A stretch of DNA of 64,000 nucleotides from Carnobacterium sp. 17-4 (lineage in GTDB: Bacteria; Bacillota; Bacilli; Lactobacillales; Carnobacteriaceae), in contig NC_015391.1 in assembly GCF_000195575.1 (NCBI RefSeq), forward strand, positions 2,282,363 through 2,346,362, read 5' to 3'. The notes below the pieces were generated by a model. It made no database searches. It saw only the letters and a program-made list of their open reading frames with translations, and had not been told where the DNA came from. Of this stretch, positions 38,372 through 48,370 are shown piece after piece; the stretch's first letter is position 1; every line of letters starts with the position of its first letter. A program made the position numbers and the translations under genes.

Positions 38372-39901
38372 TTAAATCATTGCCTCCTCTGCAGTCATCA
38401 GTTTCATTAAATCCTCTTGTGTAGCTCCTTCTTTAGGAATATCACCTGTAAAGCGACCTTCATTCATTGTATAAATTCGATCGCACATTCCCAATATCTC
38501 AGGTAATTCTGATGAAATAATGCAAATCGCTTTTCCGGCTTTAGCCATCTGTTCAATAATAGAATAGATTTCGAATTTTGCACCTACATCAATCCCACGA
38601 GTAGGTTCATCAAGAAAAAGAACATCCGGCTCAGACATCAACCACTTACCTAGTACAACTTTCTGCTGATTTCCTCCACTTAAACTTCCTACATTTTGAT
38701 AAATATCTTTCGTTTTTATTCTCATACTATCTCTGTATTTCTCAGCTTCAATGATTTCTTTTTCTTTATCAATAACGCCCTTATTCGAAATTTTAGATAA
38801 ACTTGCCAACGTAACATTTTCTTTAATGTCTTGTAGTAAGTTCAATCCATAATTTTTTCTGTCTTCGGAAAGATAAGCAATACGGTTTTTAATGGCATCG
38901 GATACATTATTAATCTTAATTTCCTTATTATCTTTTATAATCTGTCCACTAATATTAGAACCATAAGATTTCCCGAAAACACTCATAGCAAATTCTGTTC
39001 TTCCTGCCCCCATCAATCCAGCAATACCAACAATTTCTCCAGATTTAATGTGAAAATCAAGATTATTATTCACTTTTCTCGTTCTATCAAGTGGATGATA
39101 GACATTCCAATTTTTCACTTCAAATATTTTATTTCCTATTCTAGGTTCTCTATCAGGATATCTATTCGTAAGATCTCTACCAACCATCCCTTTAATAATC
39201 CGATTTTCATCAATTTGCTCATTTGATAAAGTTTCAATAGATTTTCCATCCCGGATAATAGTTACATTATCTGCAATAGCTGTTATTTCATTTAATTTAT
39301 GAGAAATTATAATTGACGTTATCCCTTGCTTCTTAAACTCTTTGATAAGCTCCAAAAGATTTGCACTATCGTCTTCGTTTAAAGCTGCTGTAGGTTCATC
39401 TAGTATCAATAACTGAACATTCTTAGAGAAAGCCTTAGCTATTTCAACTAGCTGTTGTTGCCCAACTCCCAACTGTGTAACTAAAGCATTAGGTGAAACG
39501 GTCAACCCAACTATATTTAATAAATTAGATGCTTTCTTTTCTGTTACGTTCCAATCAATGATCCCTTTCTTTGACTGTTCATTTCCCAGAAAAATATTTT
39601 CTTTCACTGATAAGAAAGGAATAAGTGCCAATTCTTGATGAATGATCACAATTCCTTTTTGTTCACTATCGGATATTGATTTAAACTGGCAGACTTCACC
39701 TTTATAAACAATATCTCCAGAGTAATCTCCAGAAGGATAAACACCACTAAGAATTTTCATGAGCGTAGATTTTCCTGCTCCATTTTCTCCGCATAAAGCA
39801 TGAACTTCCCCTTTTTTTATTTTAAGATTAACGTTATCTAGGGCTTTAACTCCAGAAAAGTTTTTAGTGATATTCTTCATTTCCAGTATAATATCTGACA
39901 T
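38372..39901 (-). CDS. Sugar ABC transporter ATP-binding protein (GguA/XylG/MmsA-like)
   Basis: Two fused ATPase domains of 509 residues. First half: Walker [10 protein letters not shown], signature [14 protein letters not shown], Walker [12 protein letters not shown]. Second half has the degenerate Walker [11 protein letters not shown], signature [15 protein letters not shown] and [15 protein letters not shown], as in the carbohydrate-uptake-2 family. AGGAGGG precedes the ATG. It is encoded between the binding protein and the permease. Confidence 0.93.
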   Translation of the reverse strand: MSDIILEMKNITKNFSGVKALDNVNLKIKKGEVHALCGENGAGKSTLMKILSGVYPSGDYSGDIVYKGEVCQFKSISDSEQKGIVIIHQELALIPFLSVKENIFLGNEQSKKGIIDWNVTEKKASNLLNIVGLTVSPNALVTQLGVGQQQLVEIAKAFSKNVQLLILDEPTAALNEDDSANLLELIKEFKKQGITSIIISHKLNEITAIADNVTIIRDGKSIETLSNEQIDENRIIKGMVGRDLTNRYPDREPRIGNKIFEVKNWNVYHPLDRTRKVNNNLDFHIKSGEIVGIAGLMGAGRTEFAMSVFGKSYGSNISGQIIKDNKEIKINNVSDAIKNRIAYLSEDRKNYGLNLLQDIKENVTLASLSKISNKGVIDKEKEIIEAEKYRDSMRIKTKDIYQNVGSLSGGNQQKVVLGKWLMSEPDVLFLDEPTRGIDVGAKFEIYSIIEQMAKAGKAICIISSELPEILGMCDRIYTMNEGRFTGDIPKEGATQEDLMKLMTAEEAMI

Positions 39902-39964
39902 ATAATCCCTCCTAATCTTACTTAGAGTTTCTTAAAAAAAATAATTTAGATTTTAAGTGATCTA

Positions 39965-41053
39965 TTACTCATTAATTTCTGCTTCTGTATAGTAGTCACT
40001 ATCAATCAAGGCTTCTTGATAATTTTCAATATCAACTGAAACTGGTTCTACCATAAATGTAGGAACAACTTTTGTCCCGTTATCATATGTTTCTGTGTCA
40101 TTAACTTCTACTTCTTCATCATTTACAATGGCTTCTATCATTTCAATCGTTACAGATGCTAATTCTCTAGTATCTTTAAAAATTGTTTGGCTTTGTTCAC
40201 CTGCTACCATAGATTTGATTGCTGGTAAATTAGCGTCTTGCCCTGTGATAACTGGTAACGATAATTCATCAGAACCATAACCCACACCTTTTAATGATGA
40301 GATAATTCCTAAACTAATAGGATCATATGGAGATAAAACAGCATCCAAAGTTTTGTCAGTATAGTTAGCACTTAAAAGGTTATCCATGCGAGACTGTGCA
40401 GTTGAACCGTCCCAACGCAATGTTGCGATTTGATTAAATTTAGTTTGTCCACTTGGAACAACTAATTGACCATTATCAAGATAAGGTTTAAACACAGACA
40501 TTACTCCATCAAAGTTAATAACAGCATTATTATCATCAGGAGATCCACCAAATAGTTCTACATTAAAAGGTCCTTCACCATCTTTCAACCCTAGTGCCTC
40601 TTCAATATATGATGCACCTATAACTCCAACTCCAAAGTTATCAAATGTTGCGTAGTAATCTACATTTTCACTATTCATCAGTAATCTATCGTATGCAATA
40701 ACTTCAATTCCTTCATCTTTTGCTTTTTGTAATACATCTGTTAGAGCCGAACCATCTACGGAAGCGATTACAAGAACATCCACACCTTTTGTAATCATAT
40801 TCTCAATTTGGGAAACTTGATTACCTACAACATCTTCAGCATATTGCAAATCTGTTTTGTAGCCTAATTCTTCTAGTTTTGTAACCATGTTATTACCATC
40901 ATCAATCCATCGCTCTGCTGATTGTGTTGGCATAGAAATACCGATGTACGCTTTTGAATCATCTGCTTCAGAACTGCCACATGCTGCTAATAGAAAAACT
41001 GATAGAAGCCCTACTAAAGTTAAAACTATTTTTTTCATATTCTTTATAGTCAT
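39965..41053 (-). CDS. chvE: Sugar-binding lipoprotein (ChvE-like)
   Basis: Signal peptide with lipobox LLAAC (Cys25 area, [14 protein letters not shown]), then the ChvE/multiple-monosaccharide-binding pattern: [51 protein letters not shown] and [17 protein letters not shown]. Anchored outside the membrane, it delivers monosaccharides (family members bind arabinose, galactose, glucose, xylose) to the permease. AGGAG at spacing 8 supports the first ATG. First gene of the operon, with two AraR-type operators and a cre in the 500-bp upstream region. Confidence 0.9.
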   Translation of the reverse strand: MTIKNMKKIVLTLVGLLSVFLLAACGSSEADDSKAYIGISMPTQSAERWIDDGNNMVTKLEELGYKTDLQYAEDVVGNQVSQIENMITKGVDVLVIASVDGSALTDVLQKAKDEGIEVIAYDRLLMNSENVDYYATFDNFGVGVIGASYIEEALGLKDGEGPFNVELFGGSPDDNNAVINFDGVMSVFKPYLDNGQLVVPSGQTKFNQIATLRWDGSTAQSRMDNLLSANYTDKTLDAVLSPYDPISLGIISSLKGVGYGSDELSLPVITGQDANLPAIKSMVAGEQSQTIFKDTRELASVTIEMIEAIVNDEEVEVNDTETYDNGTKVVPTFMVEPVSVDIENYQEALIDSDYYTEAEINE

Positions 41054-41260
41054 TATTGTTTCTCCTCACTATTTTTTATTTTATGGTTTACTACTAAAAT
41101 TTCCCAACTATTAAAAAATTAATTCCTTTCTAATTAGATTTAATTTGCTCCACCACCTTTTAAAATTCAAATATGGATTTTAAAATATAATGATTAAACA
41201 GTATGTTAATTCAATAAATTTTGCTTATTTTGTCATTATAAATTCTCCTACTTTTTATTT

Positions 41261-41274
41261 TAATAGCGCTTTCA
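41261..41274 (-). promoter_or_regulatory. cre site upstream of the sugar ABC operon
   Basis: The minus strand reads TGAAAGCGCTATTA, one mismatch from the lactic-acid-bacterial consensus WGWAARCGYTWWMA. It lies between the AraR-type operators and the gene, so both specific and catabolite control are likely. Confidence 0.65.
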
Positions 41275-41292
41275 TAAAATAGTATAACTCAC

Positions 41293-41335
41293 TTATACGT
41301 ACATGTAAACATTTTTAATAATATTGTACGTATAA
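41293..41335. promoter_or_regulatory. Two AraR-type operators upstream of the sugar ABC operon
   Basis: TTATACGTACAT (41293-41304) and TTGTACGTATAA (41324-41335) share the TACGTA core; their centres are 31 bp apart, about three helical turns, which suits cooperative binding on one face. The same core is upstream of araR. The rest of the 500-bp gap between 41054 and 41563 is AT-rich with no gene. Confidence 0.7.
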
Positions 41336-41563
41336 ATATTTTCGAATCTTATATGCTCACTTGTTAATACATTAAACAGATATTTACTGAAACTGTTATA
41401 ACATTCTATAATATTATGAGATAGTGTAACTTAAATGATCATCAACCACTTTGTTCATTTAGTAAGTATTATTTTCACTATTAAAACTATCCGTACTAAA
41501 TAGTCTTTAATTGTTGTTTTCGCTATACTTATAATAAAAACAAATCATTTTGAGGTGATAGCA

Positions 41564-42352
41564 ATGGAACGAGATTTTTTAAATGAAGACGATAATGGAA
41601 CAAATCTTTACCGTATCTTATCAGCAGTTAATATCCAAAAAAAAGGGAATTCTATGGAGTATATAGAAAAATCAATGGAAAGAGATTCACTGTTGATTCA
41701 AGCCATCCAAACCGGAAACAAAAAATTGTTGGATAAAGCAAAAAACTATGTAGATTCGGAAATAACTCATCCTTATTACTACGCAAACCCAATTATTCAT
41801 AATGATTTTTTACGCACACGTAAAAATGGAATGATTATCCGGAATACGCTATGTAGAATTGGCGCTGCTTTAGGTGGAGTTCCTGCGATTTATTTACATT
41901 TGGTCTCTGAAAAATATGCCCTTCAAATTGAACAAGCACCAACACCAGAGTATTTAGAGTATATTGTCAGCCCTAAAATGTTTGATGAATTTTGTGATTT
42001 AGTTGCCAACTTTTCAACATTGCACTATTCCCAACTGATTAAAGAAGTTGTTGCTTACATTGGCAATCATATTTCAGTGGAGGTAAATGTTACCATCTTA
42101 TCTGAAACTTTCCATGTTAACGCTTCTCATTTAGCTCGGAAATTTAAAAAAGAGACAAGATATACTATTAGCGAATACGTCAATCAGCAAAAAGTTGAAG
42201 CTGCTAAGCTATTGCTACAAGGAAAAGAAATGAGTGTCGGAGAAGTTGCAGAACGTTTGGGGTATAACAGCAGTTCTTATTTTAGTAAGGTATTTAAAAA
42301 ACTAACCGGAACAGCACCTGCTAATTATGCGGATTCAAAAATGCAAATATAG
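41564..42352 (+). CDS. AraC-family regulator
   Basis: N-terminal region of about 160 residues (MERDFLNEDDNG, YAQALQIEQAPT-type helices, unrecognised as cupin) and a C-terminal AraC/XylS DNA-binding domain (165-262): ILSETFHVNASHLARKFKKE and MSVGEVAERLGYNSSSYFSKVFKKLTGTAP. A GTG at 41555 is part of the GAGGTGAT ribosome site; ATG 41564 is the start. The gene precedes a GPH-family transporter and probably regulates it. The N-terminal half resembles the YSIRK-less AraC proteins that sense phosphosugars, but this is uncertain. Confidence 0.8.
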   Translation: MERDFLNEDDNGTNLYRILSAVNIQKKGNSMEYIEKSMERDSLLIQAIQTGNKKLLDKAKNYVDSEITHPYYYANPIIHNDFLRTRKNGMIIRNTLCRIGAALGGVPAIYLHLVSEKYALQIEQAPTPEYLEYIVSPKMFDEFCDLVANFSTLHYSQLIKEVVAYIGNHISVEVNVTILSETFHVNASHLARKFKKETRYTISEYVNQQKVEAAKLLLQGKEMSVGEVAERLGYNSSSYFSKVFKKLTGTAPANYADSKMQI

Positions 42353-42421
42353 TTCAAATAATTGCACAGAGAGTTAATGCCTAAAAAAATAAAAGAAACT
42401 ATACTAAGCTTACGAAAGAAG

Positions 42422-42436
42422 AGAAAGCGCTTCCGT
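42422..42436 (-). promoter_or_regulatory. cre site upstream of the GPH transporter gene
   Basis: On the minus strand ACGGAAGCGCTTTCT matches WTGNAANCGNWNNCW at 14 of 15 positions. It lies about 215 bp upstream of the transporter start. The remainder of the 296-bp gap has no recognised gene. Confidence 0.55.
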
Positions 42437-42648
42437 AAACTTATTTTTTATTGAATTTTTTAAAAATATGATGAAAGGAATCCATGTTTTTCTATCGCTT
42501 TAGGAAAATATACCCTTTTATGAAATCGCTATCATTCCATACTACGTCATTACACTAGTCTTTGTCTCTCTAAACTTGAGAAATATATTCTTAAACACAC
42601 ATTGGTTGATCGTTTAAAAATCATACTATTATAAATGGAGGTATCATT

Positions 42649-44178
42649 ATGTCAGAATCAACAACTTTACCAACTAAGAACCAGTACCATACAGCTAAAT
42701 GGTGGCAGATTGTTCTTTTCTCTTTAAATAATTCTTCAACAAATATTTATCTATTCGCGTTTGGATTTGTAACGTATTACTCTACTGGTTTAGTAGGTTT
42801 AGCAGCGCTTTTCATTAGTCAAGTATTAGGTTATATTCGTATCTTTGATGGTGTAATTGACCCTGCTTTAGGGATGTTTATTGACAAGACTGAGACGAAG
42901 TTTGGTAAATATCGTCCATTGATGTTATTGGGTAACTTCATTACAATCTTGTCATTCGCAGTTCTGTTTACAACACATTTATTGCCAGAATCAGCTCGTT
43001 TAATTGTTTTGATTATCGCATTGCTGGTTCATAAGATTGGCTATTCTCTACAAGCCTCTGTTACAAAGGCTGGTCAATCCGTATTAACAAACGATCCAAA
43101 ACAAAGACCGATGTTTAATATTTCTGATGGTATCTTTATGATCCTAGTGTTTACAGGTGGTCAAATATTTGTTTCAAATTACCTATCGCCTAAATACCGC
43201 GGCTTTACTCTTGGTTTCTTCCAAGAATTGGCTGTGACAGTTGTGATCATATCGTTAGTTCTATGTATCCTAGCTGCTATTGGGATTGCTGGTAAAGACC
43301 AAAAGAAATATTTTGGTCTTGGTGAAAAAACAAAAGAAACGACCTTAAAAGACTATGGACATATTTTAAAAGGAAATCGTCCATTGCAAATACTTTCTAT
43401 GGCCGCGGCTTTTGTAAAGTTTGTTGTCCAATTGATGAGTGATCAAGTTTCAATGATTATCTTATTCGGAATTTTACTTGGAAACTACGGATTGTCTGGG
43501 CAAGTAGCATTGATTACAATCATCCCAGACTTGTTGATCACATTTGGTGCTGTTGCGTTAGCTCGTAAAAGAGGGTTGCGTGGTGCGTATGTAATGTACT
43601 TATCATTAGCCGCTGGTTTCTTCGTAGCATTAGGCATTATGCTGTTCAGTATGCAACCAGGTGATGTTAATTTTGGAAATTTAACTTTGAAATCGGTTCT
43701 ATTCATTGCTATTTACACCCTTGCCCGTGGTTTCTCTCGCTCACCTGCTTCTTTGGTTCTGACAATGGGCGCAGACATAAGCGATTACGAAACAAGTGAA
43801 TCTGGTCGTTATGTCGCTGGTGTTATTGGTACCATCTTCTCACTAACAGACTCTGTAGCTTCTTCTCTGGCTCCAATGGTAATTGGTTGGATATTGGCAG
43901 GAATCGGATTCAGTGAAGTGTACCCTTCACAAGAAACAGCTTTAAGTCCTGATTTACGTTTAATATCACTCTTACTGTTTGCTGTACTGCCATTCTTTGC
44001 AATTTCAATTTCATTAGTCTTAATGAAGTTTTATAAGCTTGATGCTAAAGCAATGGAACAAGTCCAACTGAAAATCGCAAAACTGAAAGAAGATGAAGAT
44101 ACAGATATCCCTAATACTCCAAATCCAACTGAACCTATAGGAAGCATGTTATTAGCCGATACTCTTAAACAAGAATAA
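42649..44178 (+). CDS. GPH-family sugar:cation symporter (MFS)
   Basis: Twelve-helix transporter of the glycoside-pentoside-hexuronide family: helix II/III region GYIRIFDGVIDPALGMFIDKTETKFGKYRPL (positions about 60-95, split here for description) and ARGFSRSPASLVLTMGADISDYE with the TGADxxDYE-like motif. No EIIA-like tail is fused; the C-terminus is an acidic 40-residue tail. GGAGG precedes the ATG. Upstream AraC gene and cre suggest sugar-inducible, catabolite-repressed uptake. The sugar is not evident; no hydrolase lies next to it. Confidence 0.85.
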   Translation: MSESTTLPTKNQYHTAKWWQIVLFSLNNSSTNIYLFAFGFVTYYSTGLVGLAALFISQVLGYIRIFDGVIDPALGMFIDKTETKFGKYRPLMLLGNFITILSFAVLFTTHLLPESARLIVLIIALLVHKIGYSLQASVTKAGQSVLTNDPKQRPMFNISDGIFMILVFTGGQIFVSNYLSPKYRGFTLGFFQELAVTVVIISLVLCILAAIGIAGKDQKKYFGLGEKTKETTLKDYGHILKGNRPLQILSMAAAFVKFVVQLMSDQVSMIILFGILLGNYGLSGQVALITIIPDLLITFGAVALARKRGLRGAYVMYLSLAAGFFVALGIMLFSMQPGDVNFGNLTLKSVLFIAIYTLARGFSRSPASLVLTMGADISDYETSESGRYVAGVIGTIFSLTDSVASSLAPMVIGWILAGIGFSEVYPSQETALSPDLRLISLLLFAVLPFFAISISLVLMKFYKLDAKAMEQVQLKIAKLKEDEDTDIPNTPNPTEPIGSMLLADTLKQE

Positions 44179-44180
44179 TA

Positions 44181-44216
44181 AAAAGGGAGGTGAATTAAAT
44201 TCACCTCCCTTTTTTT
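44181..44216 (+). terminator. Strong terminator after the GPH transporter
   Basis: AAAGGGAGGTGAATT pairs perfectly with its inverse ending CACCTCCCTTT, followed by a T-run. Confidence 0.9.
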
Positions 44217-44248
44217 ACGTTTCAAGAATGCTGTTCAGCGTTACTCAA

Positions 44249-44458
44249 TTAATCTTGTGGTAATAGTTTGTTCAAAATAATAGCCGTTAAAGAAGCTATT
44301 GCAATTGAAGAACCAAAGAGATAGCGAACCATTGTCGGTAGACTATTTAAATAGTCAGGTGGTAAGAACGTTAATGCTACTACTAATAAAATTGGTGATG
44401 ACTCAAATCCGCCAAATTTAAAATTGAACTTTTTATTTATTGAGATTCTTATCCTCTT
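44249..44458 (-). pseudogene. C-terminal remnant of a nucleobase (xanthine/uracil) permease
   Basis: Reading the minus strand from an open end near 44461 to a TAA at 44249 gives FNFKFGGFESSPILLVVAL, LNSLPTMVRYLFGSSIAIAS and LTAIILNKLLPQD, which resembles the last two helices and LN.LLP end of NCS2 xanthine/uracil permeases. There is no start codon or ribosome site and the other 350 residues are missing. It fills the gap between the GPH terminator and the next gene. Confidence 0.55.
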
Positions 44459-44524
44459 AAGTCATAATAGACTCGAAAGATGCTTTTACCGTTTTTAAAT
44501 AAAATGTACATAGGAGTGGATTTA

Positions 44525-45406
44525 ATGATAGAAAAATATGAAGCCTTACAAGCAAAATTAAAATCATTATTAAAAAAAAAGAAAAGTTCAAAAATAAGAT
44601 TTGAAGAAAATACTATACGATATGAATCTGCAAAAGCAAAATTTGATAAAGAAAGCGAAGATATCGAAAAATTACAAACTGAATCGTTGTCTACTTTCTT
44701 AAAACGGTTAATTGGAAATTACGAAAAAAGATTAGATAAAGAAATACAAGATCAACTGATAGCCAAAATGGAATTAGATTTGTCCTTAGCTTTAATGTTA
44801 GAATCCAGAGAAGATTTAGCTAGTGTTCAATCAATTATTAACCAAACTACTGCTGAACTCAATCAGTTAAAAGAACTTTTATACCAACAAGATAGTGATT
44901 TTCGTGAAAAAATTAGTAATGAAGAACTAAAACGTGTTCAACTTAAACAAGAATTAATTGAACTTGAGGAAGCATCTGCAGCCGGAGAAAGAGTCTTGAA
45001 TGGAATCGATATTGCTTTAGATGACTTAGATTCAGCTGATTCTTTTTCAACCTGGGATATGTTTACAGACAGTAGTTTTATCGTCGATATGATGAAATAC
45101 GATAAAATTGATAAAGCTGAAGCTAAAATGAACCAACTAGAACAGCTCCTAGGAAGTTATGCAAAGGAATTAAAAGATGTTTCTTTAGATACTTACCTTA
45201 GCTATGAAAAATTTAGCGGTATGGGTAAAACTTTCGATATTTTCTTTGATAATATTTTTTCTGATTGGGATACCAAAGACAAAATTGGACGAAATGTTGA
45301 AATGCTTGAAAACCTCGGAACAACTATTAAAGAACTACAACATAAACTTGAAGCTAACAAAGAAGAGATTCAAAAACAAGTCGCAGAGTCCGAAATTTTA
45401 TATTAA
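44525..45406 (+). CDS. Coiled-coil protein of unknown function
   Basis: Cytoplasmic, 293 residues, strongly charged. Heptad-like helices occupy about 1-160 (KYEALQAKLKSLLKKKKSS onward) and 195-293; the middle DLDSADSFSTWDMFTDSSF resembles a stretch seen in uncharacterised proteins of Firmicutes. The ATG at 44525 has AGGAGTGG; an in-frame upstream ATG at 44480 lacks a ribosome site. No signal peptide or membrane segment. Function unknown; it stands alone between a permease relic and a terminator. Confidence 0.72.
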   Translation: MIEKYEALQAKLKSLLKKKKSSKIRFEENTIRYESAKAKFDKESEDIEKLQTESLSTFLKRLIGNYEKRLDKEIQDQLIAKMELDLSLALMLESREDLASVQSIINQTTAELNQLKELLYQQDSDFREKISNEELKRVQLKQELIELEEASAAGERVLNGIDIALDDLDSADSFSTWDMFTDSSFIVDMMKYDKIDKAEAKMNQLEQLLGSYAKELKDVSLDTYLSYEKFSGMGKTFDIFFDNIFSDWDTKDKIGRNVEMLENLGTTIKELQHKLEANKEEIQKQVAESEILY

Positions 45407-45430
45407 AAGAACTCGACAACAAGCCATTAA

Positions 45431-45478
45431 GATTCTAAAAATACGTCATTTATTTTAAAGGGCGTATTTTTTAGAATC
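45431..45478. terminator. Terminator after the coiled-coil protein gene
   Basis: GATTCTAAAAATACG pairs with CGTATTTTTTAGAATC (one bulge) around a 17-nt loop; U-rich on both sides. Confidence 0.75.
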
Positions 45479-45658
45479 TATATTTTTAATTATTTTGTTT
45501 GATTAGACTTTACTTTTCCATATTCGCAACTTTAAACACAATATATAGGATTTTGAATACTTGTTTATAACATATGTTGTATCTGTAAGTAAACAATGAT
45601 TTACAGATAATCGTTCTATCTTCAGTGTTCATAGAGCAAGTTAGTTTACCTTAAATAT

Positions 45659-45672
45659 AGAAAGCGTTATCC
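45659..45672 (+). promoter_or_regulatory. cre-like site upstream of the Ser-rich lipoprotein gene
   Basis: AGAAAGCGTTATCC matches WGWAARCGYTWWMA at 13 of 14 positions and lies 27 bp upstream of the start codon. No other element was recognised in the 292-bp gap. Confidence 0.5.
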
Positions 45673-45698
45673 TTAAACTAACTAAAGGAGGACTTTAT

Positions 45699-46538
45699 AT
45701 GAAAAAAAAGACAATTCCTCAATTTTTAATAATGGGATTATGCGGAATGATATTGATAGGATGTTCAAACAATGATGATACAACTGACACGTCAGCATCT
45801 ACCAATGAATCAAAGGTAGTCAGCACGGACACTACTAGCAGCGAAAGCAGCTCAGATAATTCTGAAACAAGCAGCAGTTCAAGTAGCGAAGAAGCAACCA
45901 GCTCTTCTACTAATCAAGAAAGCCAAGGAATGCCTTCAAACGAGCCTATTGATCTATCTTCTGAATTGGAAATGATTCCTGAGCTTGTCTTATTACCAAC
46001 AACTTTTCCAACCACTGAACCTTCTTCGGTTACAGCAGATTTAATAATTAATGAAGGAGATAACTATACCGTTAGTTATACGGATGTCCAAGGAGAATTA
46101 GCCGAAATCACTGGAACAGTTTATGAAAATCCAGCTTTAGCAAGTGAAGAATTGGGTACTTTCTTAAATGGAAAATCAGTAGAACCACACGAGGAAGGCA
46201 GCTCTGATTTGGGGTATGGGATTACCGGGTATGGCGAAGGCGCTGCTGGGACTCAGCAATTTAGTTGGCAAGAAGGAAATTGGTTGTTTTCTATCCGTTC
46301 TGTCAGCGAAGATCAAATGAATAATCCTGGAATTGCCAAAAAAATAGTAGCTTATTTGGAAGACCATTATCTTCCAGCTCCTAAGGATCAAGGTATCGTT
46401 TATATACAATACCCGCAAGGTGGAGAAGAAGTTCACGTTGATATCCGTTGGCAAGACAACAATATCATCTACCAACTGAAAACTACTCGAGTCCCATTAG
46501 AAGCTTTAGAAATGGTAGTTTCGATGAAGCGATCATAA
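45699..46538 (+). CDS. Ser/Thr-rich lipoprotein of unknown function
   Basis: Lipoprotein signal FLIMGLCGMILIGCSNND with lipobox Cys at about residue 22, a low-complexity Ser/Thr/Glu linker (about 25-80) and a globular domain (85-279) with DNYTVSYTDVQGELAEITG, LGYGITGYGEGAAGTQQFSW and WQDNNIIYQLKT. No known domain recognised. AAAGGAGG precedes the ATG. The linker would hold the domain away from the membrane through the wall. Confidence 0.78.
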   Translation: MKKKTIPQFLIMGLCGMILIGCSNNDDTTDTSASTNESKVVSTDTTSSESSSDNSETSSSSSSEEATSSSTNQESQGMPSNEPIDLSSELEMIPELVLLPTTFPTTEPSSVTADLIINEGDNYTVSYTDVQGELAEITGTVYENPALASEELGTFLNGKSVEPHEEGSSDLGYGITGYGEGAAGTQQFSWQEGNWLFSIRSVSEDQMNNPGIAKKIVAYLEDHYLPAPKDQGIVYIQYPQGGEEVHVDIRWQDNNIIYQLKTTRVPLEALEMVVSMKRS

Positions 46539-46590
46539 ATTCAAACCATTATCTTTACCAAACAAAGAATCATTCATATTATGATAAAAA

Positions 46591-46630
46591 GCAAAAAAAG
46601 AATTGCCACCTAGGGGCAATTCTTTTTTGC
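46591..46630. terminator. Bidirectional terminator between lipoprotein and SDR genes
   Basis: GCAAAAAAAGAATTGCC pairs with GGGCAATTCTTTTTTGC (length difference of one) with T-runs on both strands, between convergent genes. Confidence 0.88.
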
Positions 46631-46635
46631 TTAGC

Positions 46636-47520
46636 TTACAATTTATCTTTTATCTTGTTTACAATCCCTTTTGTTGGTGTTGTAGCCGGTTCAATATCTA
46701 TTGATTTTTGGACCATTTCATGTCTTTCACCTAGATTTTCATCTGTCTTTTTATCCCATAGTTCTTTTTGTCTCTTTTGAACCATAGATCCCATTGCTTT
46801 AGGAATAACATTTCGATAGTCATTCGTTTCTCCAGTCAACACTTTTATGGACTCTTTGATAACTTCTTCGGGATCAAATTGTTCATAAGGAAATGCTAAT
46901 TGCTCGTAATCAAATAGACGCTCTTCTGGATTGTCTCTCCAAGCTCTCCATGCTTCAAATTCTCGATCATTGAATCCCGTCAAGAATGGTCCCGGATTGA
47001 TAGTTGCCACTTGCACATTAAACTCTTGAAGTTCTTTGCTTAGCGATTCGGCAAAGGCTTCTAATGTGAATTTTGATCCGCCATAAGGGCCTGATATTGG
47101 GTCTGCCATTAGCCCTGAAACAGAAGACATAAATATGATTTTCCCTCGTTGTTTCTTTGCCATTGCTTTAGCTATTTTTTGGGTCAATAACATTGGTCCA
47201 AATACATTTACTTCAAATTGACGGCGTAATTGTTCTTCTGGTATATCTACCAGCGATCCGCCTTCTGAAATTCCAGCGTTATTCAAGAGGACATCGACAT
47301 CCCACGTCCACGCTCTTTCTCTGTCTGCTGGATTGGTTACATCCAACTTCTCAACTTGTACCTCAATTTTTTTTTCTTCTGCTTCATTTAACAATGCGGA
47401 TACTTCAGACATTGTTTCGACTCCGGCGATAACTTTTTCCCCCTGTTCAGCCAGACCAAAAGCAATACCTTTTCCAAATCCTGTTCCTGCACCTGTAATC
47501 AAATATGTTTCTTGTACCAT
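46636..47520 (-). CDS. Short-chain dehydrogenase/reductase
   Basis: Classical SDR: cofactor loop ITGAGTGFGKGIAFGLAEQG, VDVLLNNAGISEGG, catalytic Ser in IIFMSSVSGLMADP and Tyr/Lys in GPYGGSKFTLEAFA. Glutamate in VIAGVET after beta-2 hints at NAD preference but is not decisive. Length 294 includes a C-terminal extension of about 40 residues. Substrate unknown. Single gene. Confidence 0.88.
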   Translation of the reverse strand: MVQETYLITGAGTGFGKGIAFGLAEQGEKVIAGVETMSEVSALLNEAEEKKIEVQVEKLDVTNPADRERAWTWDVDVLLNNAGISEGGSLVDIPEEQLRRQFEVNVFGPMLLTQKIAKAMAKKQRGKIIFMSSVSGLMADPISGPYGGSKFTLEAFAESLSKELQEFNVQVATINPGPFLTGFNDREFEAWRAWRDNPEERLFDYEQLAFPYEQFDPEEVIKESIKVLTGETNDYRNVIPKAMGSMVQKRQKELWDKKTDENLGERHEMVQKSIDIEPATTPTKGIVNKIKDKL

Positions 47521-47635
47521 ATACTATTCCTCCTAAAAGATTTAATAGATTGGTTAACTCATTAAGAAGTATAACGGTACAAGGAAAACGTTTTCCAATA
47601 ATACGCATTATTCCTTACAACTTATGTTAAAGAAC

Positions 47636-48250
47636 CTAAAGAATAGAATACAATTGCTGAAAGTGATCAATTGTGTAATCAGCATATTCATTTTTTTCTT
47701 TTCTCTCGTTAAAATAACAAGCGCTGATCTCAGCATTTTTTGCAGCTAATAGATCTATCTCTCTGTCTCCAATCATTAGTGCTTCATCAGGATGTATAGC
47801 ATGCTTCTTAATCAAATAATTAAGCGCATCAGGATTTGGTTTTCTTTCAAAACCTTGATCAAAAGTAATAAAATCAGAAAAATAATCAGATAAACCATGT
47901 TTTTTCAACAACGTTATTGCCGATGCCCCTCTATGAGTATACAAATAGTTTTTTCTATCCGTTGAATGGATATATTTACAAATATCCTCAATATCATTAA
48001 ATGGTTTAGCAATTTCAATTCCCTTAGTTTTTTGTAGAATTTTATAGTCCTTTATAAAATCACTGCTTACTGCATACTTTTTTTCATAATATGTTACAGC
48101 AGCTGACATAGATACTTGCATGTGTTGCATAATTTCATCTAAAGGCTCTTCTATTCCTTCTTTCTCCAGTAAATCTTTAAAAATCTTTGCCATTACTGGA
48201 TAAGTATCAAAAAGAGTCCCATCAAAATCCCAAATTACGTGTTTAAACAT
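47636..48250 (-). CDS. HAD-superfamily phosphatase (Gph/PGMB-like)
   Basis: Motif I VIWDFDGTLFDTYPVM with Asp nucleophile, cap helix region EGIEEPLDEIMQHMQ, motif II LYTHRGASA, Lys in ERKPNPDALNYLI, motif IV LMIGDREIDLLAAKNA. Length 204 and arrangement match the phosphoglycolate-phosphatase-like class. GGGGGAAAAGGAAG precedes the ATG. Substrate not evident. Confidence 0.87.
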   Translation of the reverse strand: MFKHVIWDFDGTLFDTYPVMAKIFKDLLEKEGIEEPLDEIMQHMQVSMSAAVTYYEKKYAVSSDFIKDYKILQKTKGIEIAKPFNDIEDICKYIHSTDRKNYLYTHRGASAITLLKKHGLSDYFSDFITFDQGFERKPNPDALNYLIKKHAIHPDEALMIGDREIDLLAAKNAEISACYFNERKEKNEYADYTIDHFQQLYSIL

Positions 48251-48370
48251 CTTCCTTTTCCCCCAATGAATAACTTTTCTAGTTTTCCTTAAAAATCTTA
48301 GTGAGAGTACTTATGATTACAATTATTATGATAAAATAACCTTATCATTCTTTATGAAAAGAGGCCAATT

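Noticed and set aside
45204-45458. Plus-strand ORF of 84 codons overlapping the coiled-coil gene
   Set aside because: Frame-shifted overlap of a better-supported gene; basic low-complexity peptide without ribosome site.
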